Notes: generated from the sequence alone by a model not told the origin. Shown: positions 25,217-35,828, counted from the first letter of the stretch. The stretch is DNA of 64,000 nt from Trebonia sp963795335 (GCA_963795335.1 CAWCHI010000004.1:62001-126000), one strand, 5' to 3'. Made by a program: numbers and translations.

Positions 25217-27402
25217 CGGGCCGCCTCGAGTGAGTACTCGGCCTGGTACAGCCGGACCGCGGCGATCGCGTCGACCTGCCCGGCCTCCTCGATGACCTCG
25301 CCGAAGCGCAGCATCTCCTCGTCCAGGAGCAGGCCCACCCGCTGCCGGAGGTCCTTGCGGGCCCGGGTGATCAGCGGGCCGCACTCCGCGTCCCCGACGA
25401 CCGAGGCGAGCACCTCGCGCGCCACCGCGCCGACCCCGTCGGCGTCCTGGCCCGCGTCGCCGCCTTCCCGGGCGGCGGGGGCAAAGGCGCCGGCGTCACC
25501 CGGCGCGGCCAGCATCGCGACGAGCGTCACCACCGTCAGCGGGGTGGCATCGCGCACGGTCGCGCCGCCCGGCCGCTTGGCCGCCTCCGACTGCAAGAGC
25601 CGCATGAGCTGATCTTGCCATGCGCTCACAGCCCGGGAGACTCGCAGGGGCAAGTCGGGCGAAGAGCGGCTAAAGGCCCCGCGCTGGCCGCCCGCCGGGG
25701 CCGTCCCGCCCCCCAGGGAAGGCTCGTCCGGGGCGCCGAAGACCGACTCGAACTCGCGGATCGCGCGCTCGTCGCGGACCCGGCTCGCCTCGGCCGAGGC
25801 CAGCAGCGCCGCCCCGCCCGGGTTCTCCCGCCACAGGCGGCTGACCTGCTCGGCCGCCCGGTCGGCGACCGACAGCACGAGCGCCCCCACGGCCGTACGG
25901 AGCGCGGTCTCCAGGGACGCGTAGCGGGTGGTGGTCGCGTCGGTCCGGGCCCGCTTGCCGCCGCGGCGGAGGTTCCCGCCGCGCTTGCCGCGCAACGCCG
26001 CGCCCAGGTCGCCGCTGGCGGTGTAGTCCTGCCAGCGCGCCAGCGCCTCGCCCGCGAGCAGACGGCCGCCCGCCGAGCCCTCGTCGAACTCGGTCAGCGC
26101 GGTCGCATAGGCGACCTCGGCCTCCCGGCGCAGCCGGGTGCCCAGCACCACCTGGGCGTCGATGTGCGCGGCGAGCCGGGGGACCCGCGTCTTGAACGTG
26201 TCCAGCGTCCCCGACATCGTCTGGCTCAGCACCGCGACCCGGCGGTCGGCGTGCTGGGCGGTCTCGTTCAGCCAGTCCCTGATCGGCTGGAAAATGTCGT
26301 CCGGGAGGAAGCCGTCGACGATGCCCGTCTCGGGAATGACGAAGCGGTTCTCGGCCTGGACCCCGTTGGCGTCCAGCATCGCGTTGAAATGGGCGACGAG
26401 CTCGGTCCGGTGGCTCGGCGGGACCCGGGACAGCACGACCCCCAGGGCGGCGCCGCGGTCCCGTGCGTGCTGCAGCAGTTCCCACACCGGGGCGTCGGCG
26501 TAACGGCTGGCACTCGTCATGAACAGCCACAGGTCGGAGGCGTCGAGGAACTGGTAGGCGAAGTCGTAGTGAGCGCGCACGACCGAGTCGATGTCGGGCG
26601 TGTCAAGCAGGGCGATCCCCTTGGTCATCCCCTCGCTGGCGGCGAGCACCAGCAGCCCGTCCCGCCCGGGCCGGGCCAGACCCTCCTGCCGCACCCGCGG
26701 CAGCGTGGGCAGGAACATGTTCTCCGCGAACCAGCCGATGTCGTCCGGGTGGCACGCCAGGACGGGCGAGTTGGTGGTCGGCCGCCGGACCCCGGTCAGG
26801 CTCACCTTGGTCCCGACGATGCTGTTGACCAGCGTTGACTTGCCCGCGCCGGTCGAGCCGACGAGGGCTACCAGGAGCGGCGCGGCGGACTGCCGGACCC
26901 GGGGCAGCAGGTAATCGTCGATCTGGCTGAGCAGCTTGGCCCGCTCGGCGGCAATTTCCTCGGTCCCGGGGATGTCGTACACCAGCGGGATGGCGGCGAT
27001 CCGCTTGTGCAGGTTGAGCAGGGTGGCCTCGAGCAGGCGCGCGTCGACCCGGACGCGCGGCGGCTGCGACGGCGACGACAGCGAGACCGGAGCAGGCCCG
27101 GCCGGGACCGCCCCGGGCCCAGGGCCGGGCTCGGGCCCATGCTCGGGCTCGGGCTCGGGAGGCCCGGAGTCGGGAAGCCCGGTCCCGGGAAGCCCGGTCC
27201 CGGGGGCGCGGTCAGTCGCCCCGCCGGGAGACGACTGCGGTGGCATAGCGGGTTCATTCCCGGCCGCCGGTGAATTGGCACCACCTTCGGAAGTCAATTC
27301 CCCGTCGTGCTCCCGCTCCGCGCCCGGCTCCTTCTTCTCACCCTGCTCGCCGTTTTCACCGGGCGACGGCGATTGTTCCGCCGTCACGCCCTTACCTTCC
27401 AT
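25213..27402 (-). CDS. Dynamin-like GTPase, soluble partner
   Basis: 729 residues. The first 115 residues are low-complexity acidic and Pro/Gly-rich. The G domain follows: G1 LVGSTGAGKSTLVNSI, G2 GVRRPTTNSP, G3 LLDTPDIDSV; a clear NKxD is absent (VVLSRVPPSHR in its place), so nucleotide specificity may rely on other residues. A long helical C-terminal part lacks membrane segments. It is first in a two-gene operon with the membrane-anchored GTPase. Hetero-assembly of a soluble and an anchored member is inferred from the coupling. Confidence 0.8.
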   Translation of the reverse strand: MEGKGVTAEQSPSPGENGEQGEKKEPGAEREHDGELTSEGGANSPAAGNEPAMPPQSSPGGATDRAPGTGLPGTGLPDSGPPEPEPEHGPEPGPGPGAVPAGPAPVSLSSPSQPPRVRVDARLLEATLLNLHKRIAAIPLVYDIPGTEEIAAERAKLLSQIDDYLLPRVRQSAAPLLVALVGSTGAGKSTLVNSIVGTKVSLTGVRRPTTNSPVLACHPDDIGWFAENMFLPTLPRVRQEGLARPGRDGLLVLAASEGMTKGIALLDTPDIDSVVRAHYDFAYQFLDASDLWLFMTSASRYADAPVWELLQHARDRGAALGVVLSRVPPSHRTELVAHFNAMLDANGVQAENRFVIPETGIVDGFLPDDIFQPIRDWLNETAQHADRRVAVLSQTMSGTLDTFKTRVPRLAAHIDAQVVLGTRLRREAEVAYATALTEFDEGSAGGRLLAGEALARWQDYTASGDLGAALRGKRGGNLRRGGKRARTDATTTRYASLETALRTAVGALVLSVADRAAEQVSRLWRENPGGAALLASAEASRVRDERAIREFESVFGAPDEPSLGGGTAPAGGQRGAFSRSSPDLPLRVSRAVSAWQDQLMRLLQSEAAKRPGGATVRDATPLTVVTLVAMLAAPGDAGAFAPAAREGGDAGQDADGVGAVAREVLASVVGDAECGPLITRARKDLRQRVGLLLDEEMLRFGEVIEEAGQVDAIAAVRLYQAEYSLEAAR

Positions 27403-27499
27403 GGTCCCGCCTGGTTTTATGCTCGTGAATTTTCCTCCGCCAGCGGGGGTACCGGCGAAGGGCCACGGCCGTCCTGCTACAGCCCTGGCGAGCGTTGCC

Positions 27500-28768
27500 C
27501 TAGCCGCCCAGCTTCTGGGCGAGCGCGGTGAGCTCCGCCGCGATTGTCACCACGCCGCCGATAACTACCACGGCCGGCGACCGCACGCCTTCCTCCGCCA
27601 GCCGCCGCTCGACGTCTTCCAGCGATGAGTAAATTGTGTGCTGTGTGGGCATAGTACCGTCCGCGATTACCGAAACGGGGCAGTCCCCCGGCCGGCCGTG
27701 TTTCATCAGCTCTCTCGCGACCGCCCCTATGCGCTCCAGTGACATCAGCAGCACCAGGGTGCCGGCCGAGCGGGCCAGCGCGGGCCAGTCCAGCGCCGAG
27801 CGCTCGTCCCCCGGCGGCACGTGGACCGAGATCACGTGGAAATCCTGCGCCGTCCCCCGGTGGGTGACCGGCAGCCCCGCCGCCGTCGGCACGCCGACCG
27901 CGCTGGTCACCCCGGGAACCACGGTGACCGGGACGCCCGCGCGCAGGCAGGCGAGCATCTCCTCGCCTCCGCGGCCGAAGACGAACGGGTCGCCGCCCTT
28001 CAGCCGGACCACGAACTTCCCGTCCAGCGCGTGCATGACCAGCGCCTGGTTGATCTCGTCCTGGGACATCTGCCGCCCGTACGGCACCTTCCCGGCGTCG
28101 ATGACGATGACGTCGGGCGGCAGCTCCGCCAGCAGCTCACGCGGCCCGAGCCGGTCGGCCACGACCACGTCCGCCTCGGCCAGCAGCTGGCGGCCACGCA
28201 CGGTGATCAGCCCGGGGTCACCCGGGCCGCCGCCGACCAGGGCCACGCCGGCCGGCCGCCGCCGGTGATGACGGGCGGCGACGGTGCCGGACCGCAGCCC
28301 GGCCGTGATCGCGTCGCGGACCGCGGCGCTGTGCCGCGGGTCCCCGCTGAGCACCCCCACGCTGGTGTCGCCGACCGTCCCCGATGCGGGCGTCCAGGCG
28401 GTCGAGGCGGGCGCGTCATCAGCCCGCACGCACCAGGTCCGGTTCGCCTCCGCTTCCGCCGCCACCGCCGCGTTGACTTCCGCGCGGCTGGTGCAGGCGA
28501 TCACCAGCCAGGCGTCGGCGGCGTCACCGGGGGCGTAGGCGCGGCGCCGCCAGGTGATCCGGCCGTGGGCGGCCAGCTCCTCCAGGGCGGGGGTGGCCGA
28601 GGTCGAGACCAGCACCACGTCGGCCCCGGCCGCGAGCAGTCGCGGCACCCGGCGGGCGGCCACCGCGCCCCCGCCCACCACCAGCACAGGCCGGCCATGC
28701 AGCCGCAGGCCGAGCAGGTACGCCTCTTCTCCCTGCCCGCCGCGCGGCGCTGACTGTGGTCCCGTCAC
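27500..28768 (-). CDS. cysG: Siroheme synthase / uroporphyrinogen-III C-methyltransferase (CysG-like)
   Basis: 422 residues, two modules. N-terminal Rossmann part (LVVGGGAVAARRVPRLLAAGA) is the precorrin-2 dehydrogenase/ferrochelatase domain. C-terminal SUMT domain from VALVGGGPGDPGLITVRG, with VVADRLGP, GKVPYGRQMSQDEIN and RLKGGDPFVFGRGGEE. It makes siroheme for sulfite and nitrite reductases. Start GTG 28768. No sulfate-assimilation genes are nearby. Confidence 0.93.
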   Translation of the reverse strand: MTGPQSAPRGGQGEEAYLLGLRLHGRPVLVVGGGAVAARRVPRLLAAGADVVLVSTSATPALEELAAHGRITWRRRAYAPGDAADAWLVIACTSRAEVNAAVAAEAEANRTWCVRADDAPASTAWTPASGTVGDTSVGVLSGDPRHSAAVRDAITAGLRSGTVAARHHRRRPAGVALVGGGPGDPGLITVRGRQLLAEADVVVADRLGPRELLAELPPDVIVIDAGKVPYGRQMSQDEINQALVMHALDGKFVVRLKGGDPFVFGRGGEEMLACLRAGVPVTVVPGVTSAVGVPTAAGLPVTHRGTAQDFHVISVHVPPGDERSALDWPALARSAGTLVLLMSLERIGAVARELMKHGRPGDCPVSVIADGTMPTQHTIYSSLEDVERRLAEEGVRSPAVVVIGGVVTIAAELTALAQKLGG

Positions 28769-29037
28769 TGCGGCAGGCTACCGCGTGCCCGTGCCCGACT
28801 TGTCCGCCGGTTGCGGCGCGGTGCCGTGGAGCCCGGGCCGGCGGATGTCGCGCCCGCGTTACGCCCGGCGGGCGGCAAAGGGGAGGCGGGCGGGGTTGTG
28901 AGTTATCCCCCTCGTTCCTTATTTGTTCGAATCAACCCTGTGTGCTCAACGAATTCCAGGCATCGGGGAGACCGCCGCGATTACACTGGCGGCACCGCGG
29001 CCAGCCCGCGGGACCACGATGTGCGGGGGCAGTCAGC

Positions 29038-29862
29038 GTGAGCTATTCGAGCCTGGCCGACGCGGCCATCGACACCAGCGTCCTGCGGGAGCTGGCCGGG
29101 ACCTACGGGGAACGGGCACTCCGGCTGCCGCCGGTTGCCCTGGTGATCGCGGCCTACAACGAGGAAGGCGCCGTCGGCCCGGTCGTGGAGGGACTGCCGC
29201 GGACCGTGTGCGGGCTGCCGGCCGCGGTGATCGTGGTCACCGACGGCTGCGTCGACGCCACCGGCAAGGAAGCGGCCGAGGCCGGCGCGATCGTGGCCGA
29301 CGTCCCGGCCAACCGCGGCCAGGGCGCGGCCCTGCGCCTCGGGTACCGGATCGCCCGTGACGGGGGCGCCCGCTACATCGTCACCACCGACGCCGACGGG
29401 CAGTACAACCCGCGGGAGATCGAGTCGCTGCTGGCGCCGGTCGTGGCGGGCGACGCCGACTTCGTCACCGGGTCGCGCCGGATGGGCAGCGAGGAGACCA
29501 GGGATCCGGTGCGGCGGGCCGGGGTGCGGTTCTTCGCCCTGCTCGTCAGCGCGCTGACCGGCCAGCGGATCAGCGACACGACCTTCGGGCTGCGGGCGAT
29601 GCGGGCCGAGGTGACCAGCACCGTCCGCCTCGAGCAGCCGCAGTACCAGGCGGCGGAGCTGCTCATCGGCGTCATCGCGCACGGCTACCGGGTGCTGGAG
29701 GTGCCGGCCACGATCCGCCGGCGGCAGGTCGGGATGAGCAAGAAGGGGCAGAACCCCTTCTCCCACCTGAACATCCCGGCCCTGAACAACCTCTTCTACG
29801 GCAGCCGGTTCGCCCGGGTGGTGCTGCGCACCTGGTGGCGCGAGCGGCGGCGCCGGGCCTGA
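29038..29862 (+). CDS. Family 2 glycosyltransferase (polyprenol-phosphate sugar synthase type)
   Basis: 274 residues from GTG 29038. GT-A fold: PPVALVIAAYNEEGAVGPVV, VVTDGCVDATG, ANRGQGAALRLGYRIA, TTDADGQYNP (DxD-like DAD) and SDTTFGLRAMR. The C-terminus is basic, without membrane helices. DPM1-like enzymes load a sugar on polyprenyl phosphate at the inner membrane. The convergent GtrA gene nearby may handle such lipid-linked sugars. Confidence 0.85.
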   Translation: MSYSSLADAAIDTSVLRELAGTYGERALRLPPVALVIAAYNEEGAVGPVVEGLPRTVCGLPAAVIVVTDGCVDATGKEAAEAGAIVADVPANRGQGAALRLGYRIARDGGARYIVTTDADGQYNPREIESLLAPVVAGDADFVTGSRRMGSEETRDPVRRAGVRFFALLVSALTGQRISDTTFGLRAMRAEVTSTVRLEQPQYQAAELLIGVIAHGYRVLEVPATIRRRQVGMSKKGQNPFSHLNIPALNNLFYGSRFARVVLRTWWRERRRRA

Positions 29863-29887
29863 CGCGGCCGGCGTAACGGCCATATGC

Positions 29888-29985
29888 GGGCGCGTGACGG
29901 GCGCGTGACGGGTGCGGGCGGGTGCGTGCGGGCGCGTGCGGGCGCGGGCTGCGGGCGTGTGACGGGTGCGTGCGGGCGCGCGTGA
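29888..29985. repeat. Low-complexity GCGGGCGCGTGAC repeats
   Basis: Irregular short tandem units built on GGGCGCGTGACGGGTGCG between the converging GT2 and gtrA genes. No coding sense. Confidence 0.7.
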
Positions 29986-30077
29986 CTGGCCAGGCAGAAG
30001 GCGGGCGCGGGGGGCGGGACGGCGTAGCCACGCCCCGTTCGGGCTGATCGGCTGGGTGACCGGCTGGCCCGGGGCGC

Positions 30078-30665
30078 TCAGGCGCGGATGCCGGGGGCCC
30101 GGGGCCCGGGGCCTGCGCCCGGGACCGTAGCCGCCTCGGGCACCAGCGGGCCGGCGCCCGGGGCACGGGGCGCGCGATCGGCGAACAGCACGTAGTGCAG
30201 GATCGCGAAACGCAGCAAGAACGTCCCGAAGTTGGCCAGCAGCCAGACAAAGTCGACCCACAGCACGTGCCGGGCGCCAGTCAGGTGCAGCCAGGCGGCC
30301 GAGTGGTAACCCAGCTTGTTCGCCAGCGTGAGGAGCACGATCACGACCACGGAGATCGCCCAGAAGGGGAGGGTCTCCCGCAGTACGTCCGGCCGGCCCC
30401 GGCGATTCCAGGCCCAGCGGCTGAGCGTATAGCTGACCAACGCCCCAGCGAACCAGCTGATGAGGGCGGCCGGCGTCGACGTGAGGTGGAAGACGCCATT
30501 GCACAGGGTGAGTGCCACCTCGGTCGCGGTCAGCGCTGCGAGCGCGGCGCCCGCGAACCGGGCGAACCGGATGCCCAGCGGGCCGCCGAGCCTGCGGCGC
30601 CGGGAGGCGGCCGGCTGCGCGGGCGACCACTTCGGATTAGGGCCGGGTTCCGGTCCAGCATTCAC
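30078..30665 (-). CDS. GtrA-like membrane protein
   Basis: 195 residues with four hydrophobic segments (ALAALTATEVALTLCNGVFH; ALISWFAGALVSYTLSRWAWNRRG; ISVVVIVLLTLANKLG; FVWLLANFGTFLLRFAILHYVLF). The SYTLSRWAWNRR element and the FLLRFAILHYVLF end are typical of the GtrA family, which moves or supports polyprenyl-linked sugars. Pro/Gly-rich tail. Start GTG 30665. Confidence 0.85.
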   Translation of the reverse strand: MNAGPEPGPNPKWSPAQPAASRRRRLGGPLGIRFARFAGAALAALTATEVALTLCNGVFHLTSTPAALISWFAGALVSYTLSRWAWNRRGRPDVLRETLPFWAISVVVIVLLTLANKLGYHSAAWLHLTGARHVLWVDFVWLLANFGTFLLRFAILHYVLFADRAPRAPGAGPLVPEAATVPGAGPGPRAPGIRA

Positions 30666-31177
30666 GCGCCCAACAGTACGTTACTGGCCGACTACAGAAC
30701 GGTAGAATCCGCTCTTCGGACTGCCTGTCTGGCCGTTGGCCGGGGCTGACCTTCCCGGCGGCCCAGGCGAGCAGGGCCTGCCAGTCAACAGCTGAGACTG
30801 ACGACGATTACTGAGGCGCTGGCACGGCTCAGGAAGAGAGATTCGGGAAACTTTTCGTGCTGCAACAACAAAATGTTTCCGGTTAGCGAAAAGTTTCCTC
30901 TATCTTTTCTCAGCTGCGATAACTAGTGATGCTGGAGTGCTGCGCGGTGTCTCGGAGAGCATCGCCACGGTTGCGGTGGCCCGGGTGGAGCCGTTCGAGC
31001 GGCGGGTGCAGGACACCGGCCGCGACGGCGGGTGCGGGGGACGGCGGGTGCAGGGCGACGGCGGGTGCGGGGGACGGCGGGTGTGGGCGATGACGGAGGG
31101 TGCGGGCGACGGCGGGTGCCTCGGTGCCGGATGCGGGGGGACGGCCGTGACGGCGGGTGGCTCGGTGCTGGACGATT
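30666..31177. other. Intergenic region between gtrA and dnaE2
   Basis: 512 bases without a convincing gene. The left half is of mixed composition and should hold the gtrA promoter; it also carries the first copy of a 53-bp element (separate entry). From about 31015 to 31160 it is made of irregular GACGGCGGGTGCGGGG tandem units. Short frames across the repeats are not protein-like. Confidence 0.6.
30846..30898. promoter_or_regulatory. 53-bp paired element, copy 1
   Basis: Starts GGAAACTTTTCG and ends CGAAAAGTTTCC, a perfect 12-bp inverted repeat, with an extra TTTCC at offset 30. It sits in an AT-rich patch. A copy with the same length and internal spacing lies at 36575-36627. Likely a protein-binding site array. 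Confidence 0.6.
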
Positions 31178-34100
31178 TCATTGCGGGGTATCGGTGCTTC
31201 CGGGGCTGGCGTGCCACAGGTTCCGGGGCGGGTTCTTGATGCTGCCGCCCGGGGAGCCGGTCTCGGCGTAGGGGGAAAGGACGAAGCCGTTGCCGTACAC
31301 GACCGGGCGAGCGGGCTCGGCGTCATCGCCGGCGGGCTGATCATCGCGGCCGGGCGGATCATTGCGGCGGGGCTGATCATTGCGGCCGGCCGGGTCGCCG
31401 GAGCCGGGCCGGTCGCCGGAGCCGGGCCGGTCGCCGGAGCCGGGCGGGGCGGCCAGGTTGGCCGGGTCGGTCCAGTCCGCCAGCTCGTCGATGGCTGCCA
31501 GCTCGTCGCGGGTCGCGCCGCCGGCCGGCATCGCCGGGCCGGCTGGGACGTCGCCCGCCGCCATCGCGGCCCGGACGGCGTCCATGCCGCGGGCGACCCT
31601 GATCTCCTCCAGGGCGGGGAGGTCCCAGCACTCGGTCGCGTTGACGGTGACGGCCATCGGGCCCGCCCCGGCCCGGCGGACCCGGCCGCGGGCCACCAGC
31701 AGCCACGAACCGAACAGCCGGGCCGCGCAGCGGTCCTGCACCGACTCGAAGAACGCCAGGTCAACGAGGCCGACCGCGTCGTCCAGGGAGGCGAAGATGA
31801 TCCGCTGGCCGGACCGGACGGCGGGCGTCTGCGTCGCCACCTTGGCCCCCGCGACCAGGATCATCTCCCCGTTACGCTGGTCCGGCAGGTCGGCCGAGCG
31901 GACCACGCCCAGCCCGGCTAGCAGGTCGGCGTAGAAGTCGACGACGTGCCGGCTGACGTCGAAGCCGAGGATCTCCAGTTCGGCCGCGACGCGCTCGGCC
32001 ACGTCGAGCTCACGCAGCTGGCCGGCCGGCACCAGGTCGGCCATGCCGTCGGCCGCCTCGGCCCCGGCCCCGGCGAACAGGTCCAGGGGCGGGGGCGATC
32101 CGGGCCGGGCGGGCGGGGACTGGCGGGCCAGCATGCCCACCCGGGCCAGCAGGTCCCGCCGGGTCGGCCGGAGAGCGGCGGGCAGCGGCGGCGCGGACGG
32201 CGAGGAGACCGGGCCCGGCGCGGACGGCGAGGCGACCGCAGTCGCGGGGGGCACGCGGGTGTTCGGCCAGGCGGCCGCGCCGGCCAGGGCAGGGGCGTAG
32301 AGGGAATCGAAGGCCCCCAGCAGCACCAGGCGCTCGGTGACCGGCCTGGAGACGCCCGCCCGGTTCCAGAAGTCGCGCAGGCCGGCGTAGGGCTGGCCGG
32401 CCACGATGCGGGCGATCTCGGCGTCGCTGATCCCCTTGACCTCGCGCAGCGAGCAGCGGATCGCCCGCGGCCCGGCTGGAGCCGGGGCCGGAGCGGTGAC
32501 GGGAGTGCGCCGGGGGCGCCGCAGCACCTGAAGCGGACCGGAGGATTCCAGCCGGCGGCGGGCCGGGGAACGCCCGGGCTTGGGCTCGCCGGGCGGGGAA
32601 TGGGCGGGGACGGGGGGCGCCCCCTCCGTTCGGGCGGATGGGTTTTCTTCCACCCGCCAGTCGCCGGCCGAAGCGTTGACGTCGACCGGGAGGACCTCGA
32701 TGCCATACAGCCGGGCGTCGGCGACGATGACACGCTTGGGGTACATGCCGGGGTCGTGGGTAAGCACCCCAGCGTAGAAGGCGGCCGGGTGGTGCCGCCG
32801 GAGCCAGGCCGACTGGTAGACCGGGATCGCGAACGCGGCCGCGTGCGCCTTGCAGAACCCGAACCCGCCGAAGGCGGCGACCACCTGCCACACCCGCTCG
32901 ACCACGGGTGGGTCGAAGCCGCGGGCCAGCGCCTGGGCGCGGAACCAGGGGGCGGTGCGCTCGGGGCCGCCCACGGTCGACAGGTGGCGGCGGACCAGGT
33001 CTGCCTCGGACAGGCCGCAGCCGGTCATTACGTCGATGACGCGCAGCACCTGCTCATGGAAGACCACCACTCCCCCGGTCTCCTCGAGGGCGGCCTTGAG
33101 CTCATGGTGCGGGTAGCGCGGCTCGGCCAGGCCGTGCCGGGTGCGCAGGAACGGGCTGATCATGTCGGAGTTGACCGGGCCGGGCCGGAACAGCGAGATG
33201 TCCACGATCAGGTCGGCGATGTCCCGCGGGGCCAGCTTCTTCACCAGCTCCCGCTGGCCGGGCGACTCGATCTGGAAGCAGCCGAGGGTCTGCGACCGGC
33301 CGATCATGTCGTAGGTGGGCTTGTCGTCGCGGGGAAGAGTGTCGATGTCGATCCGCGCCCCGGTGCTCCGGGTGATCTCCGTCAGTGTGTGCGCCATCGC
33401 TGACTGCATCCGCACGCCGAGCACGTCCAGCTTGATCACCCCGGCGATCTCGGCGTCGTCCTTGTCGAGCTGGCTGAGCGGGAAGCCCTCGGCGCTCTTC
33501 TGGACCGCGGTCCGGCTCAGTAGCGTCCGGTCGGACAGCAGGACGCCGCACGGGTGCATGGCGACGTGCCGCGGCAGCCCGTCGAGCTGCCGGGCGAGGC
33601 CGAACAGGAGGCCGAGCTGAGCCCCGTCGAGCCGGGAGCGGCGCAGCTCGGGCAGCTCGGTCAGCGCGGCCGCGATGTGCTTGGCCCGGATGTGCGGGAA
33701 GGCCTTCGCGATCGCGCCCGCCTCGTCCGGCGGCAGCGACATCGCGGCGGCGACGTCCCTGATCGCGCTGCGCGCCCGGTAGGTCTCCATCATGCAGACG
33801 GTGGCGGTCCGCTCGGCCCCGTAGGCGTCGAAGATGATCCGGTACGCGTCCAGCCGCCGGGCCGATTCCACGTCCAGGTCGATGTCCGGCAGCGTGTTCC
33901 TGATCGGGGACAGGAAGCGCTCCATGAGCAGGTCGTGCTCGAGCGGGTCGATCGCGCTGATGCCGAGCAGGTGGTTGACGAAGCTGCCCGCGCCCGACCC
34001 GCGGATGGCGCAGCGGATGCCCGCGTCGCGGATCCGGCCGGCCACGTCGGCCACGGTCAGGAAGTAGGCCGCCATCCCGGTCCGGGCGATGATGTCGAGC

Positions 34101-35306
34101 TCGTGGGCCAGGCGGTCACTGGCGTCCCGGGCCGCCCGCTGGCGGCTGAGGCCGCGCGGGCGGCAGGCGGCATCGGCCGTCCGGTAGCGGCCCTCCTGGA
34201 TTGCGTGCTCACACCGCTCGCGCAGCTCCCGGTACTGGTCATACTCGGTCGCCTGGGTCTCCGGCAGGTGACGGGTGCCGACGCCCAGGTCGGTGACCGG
34301 GTCGAGGGCACAGCGGCGGGCCAGTTCCTCGGTCTCACCCAGCAGCACCGCCGCCGCGCTGCCGGTCCCGGGGCCGGTCATCGCCCCGGCCACCCGGGCC
34401 GCTGTCCTGGTCATGTCTTCCTGGCTGGCGAGGCAGGCCCGGCCGTTGTGCGGGACGAGCTTGGGCGAGCCGAGCGGGACGAGGTGCCGGGCCGCGTCGA
34501 GCACCTGGGCGGCCATGCTGTCGGCCGGGTCCAGGTAGCGGACCGCGTTGGTGAGGATGGCCGGGACCCGGGCCTCGTGGGCGAGCTCGGCCAGCCGGGC
34601 GGCGCGGAAGGTCGACTTGTGGTCCAGGTGGTCGACGATCTCGACGACGACGTCGGCCGCCAGGTAGCACCAGCGGTCGAGGGCGCGGCGGGCCTGGCCG
34701 GGGCGGCGGGCGGCGACCGCCCGGCCGACGTCGCTGTCCGGCCCGAGCAGCACCACCAGGCCCGCCGCGTGCTGCGCGACCAGCTCGGGGGTGACCGCGG
34801 GGACGCCGTCGTCGGCCGCCCGGCCGTCATCGCCCGACAGGGCGTAGGCGGCCGATACCAGGCGGCACAGCGAACCCCAGCCCTGGCGGCCGGTCGCGAG
34901 CAGGGTCACCCGCTCCGGTGGCGGCGAGGGGGCGCCGGTCTCGGCCCGCCACGGGTTGCCAGGTTGCGTCCCTGGTCCGGCGGCGCGGGTCGCTGCCGTT
35001 CGCAGCGGGCCCGGCGGTTCGCGGCCCGGGCGCCTTTGCCGGGGAGTGACCGCGGTCCGTCCGCCGGATGGACAGGTCGTCGGCCCGCACCGCCAGGTCC
35101 GCCCCCAGCAACGGCTTGATGCCGGCCGCGGCGCACGCCTGGACGTGCTTGAACGCGCCGTAAAGGCCGTCGCGGTCGGTCAGCGCGAGGGCCGGCATGC
35201 CGAGGCTGGCGGCACGGGCGGCCAGTGCGGCCGGGGTCGCGGTGCCATAGCGCAGTGAGTACGAGGACGCCACGTGCAGGTGGGTGAACTCCGCCGTCGC
35301 TGCCAT
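31178..35306 (-). CDS. dnaE2: Error-prone DNA polymerase III alpha, DnaE2 (frameshifted near 5' end)
   Basis: C-family polymerase used in translesion synthesis after DNA damage. The start is ATG 35306, overlapping the DUF6504 stop (TGATG). The N-terminal PHP domain begins FTHLHVASSYSLRYGTATP and LALTDRDGLYGAFKHVQAC. The frame changes once near 34960-35040; from GNPWRAETG on, 1240 codons run unbroken through the palm (LPDIDLDVESARR, with the catalytic DxD), fingers, HhH and OB regions. The C-terminus carries unusual RPGSGD / QPRRND repeats of about 35 residues. The single indel is probably a sequence error. Confidence 0.88.
31380..31450 (-). repeat. 18-bp tandem repeat inside dnaE2 3' region
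   Basis: GGAGCCGGGCCGGTCGCC units, three to four copies, encode RPGSGD-like repeats after the OB domain. They are followed by a second imperfect repeat of GATCAT-rich units (31330-31385). Confidence 0.75.
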
Positions 35307-35671
35307 CAGTCGGCCACCCGGCGCAGCGTCCAGGTGCCGGCCGCGATGTCCCGGCGGAGCTCGTAGGTGCCCGATCCCCCGGGCCGCGGCTGGCCGCCCC
35401 CTGCGTCGGGCCTGGTGGCCGGCTCCCCCGTCGTCTTGACCAGCCGGCCGCCGGGGAGGAAGCCGCCGTCGACGGCCGACGCCTCGACCCGCCAGAACTC
35501 GAGTTCGGGCCGGGCCGGGACCGGGGCGGACTCGCGCCACCAGTCACGGTTAACCATCCAGTACTCGTGCACCGAGATGACCGTGTAGCGCCGCTCCCGC
35601 CAGGCGAACCCGACGGGACGGCCGTCTTCCCGGGTCTGGACCTCGACCGGCTCGCGGTACACCCTGCCCAT
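35306..35671 (-). CDS. DUF6504-family protein, dnaE2 partner
   Basis: 121 residues from ATG 35671: MGRVYREPVEVQTREDGRPV, RYTVISVHEYWMVNRDWWRE, ELEFWRVEAS and TWTLRRV. A small beta-rich protein found next to translesion polymerase genes in actinobacteria. Its stop overlaps the dnaE2 start by one base, so both are made from one mRNA. Molecular role unknown. Confidence 0.75.
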   Translation of the reverse strand: MGRVYREPVEVQTREDGRPVGFAWRERRYTVISVHEYWMVNRDWWRESAPVPARPELEFWRVEASAVDGGFLPGGRLVKTTGEPATRPDAGGGQPRPGGSGTYELRRDIAAGTWTLRRVAD

Positions 35672-35792
35672 ACGTCTGTCCTGCACTTCCCGCACGCCAA
35701 GCCACCGGCACCGCGCGGCGTGACGCACGCGGGCCGGCCCGCCCGGGGGAAGACGGGCGCAAACCGGGTATTCGCCCGACCCGGCGAACCTA

Positions 35793-35828
35793 ACTGTGCT
35801 CGAATATAGATTCATTCGAACACACAGT
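35793..35828. promoter_or_regulatory. Extended palindrome upstream of DUF6504-dnaE2
   Basis: ACTGTG-c-TCGAAT, eight bases, ATTCGA-a-CACA-c-AGT. Within it GAAT-ATAG-ATTC has the GAAC-N4-GTTC geometry of actinobacterial LexA boxes with one change per half. Position fits SOS control of the operon. Confidence 0.5.

Noticed and set aside
28921..28960. Similarity of GTTCGAATCAACCCTGTGTG to the palindrome before dnaE2
   Set aside because: Match is partial and lacks the dyad; probably chance.
33554..35119. 521-codon plus-strand frame
   Set aside because: Shadow of dnaE2.
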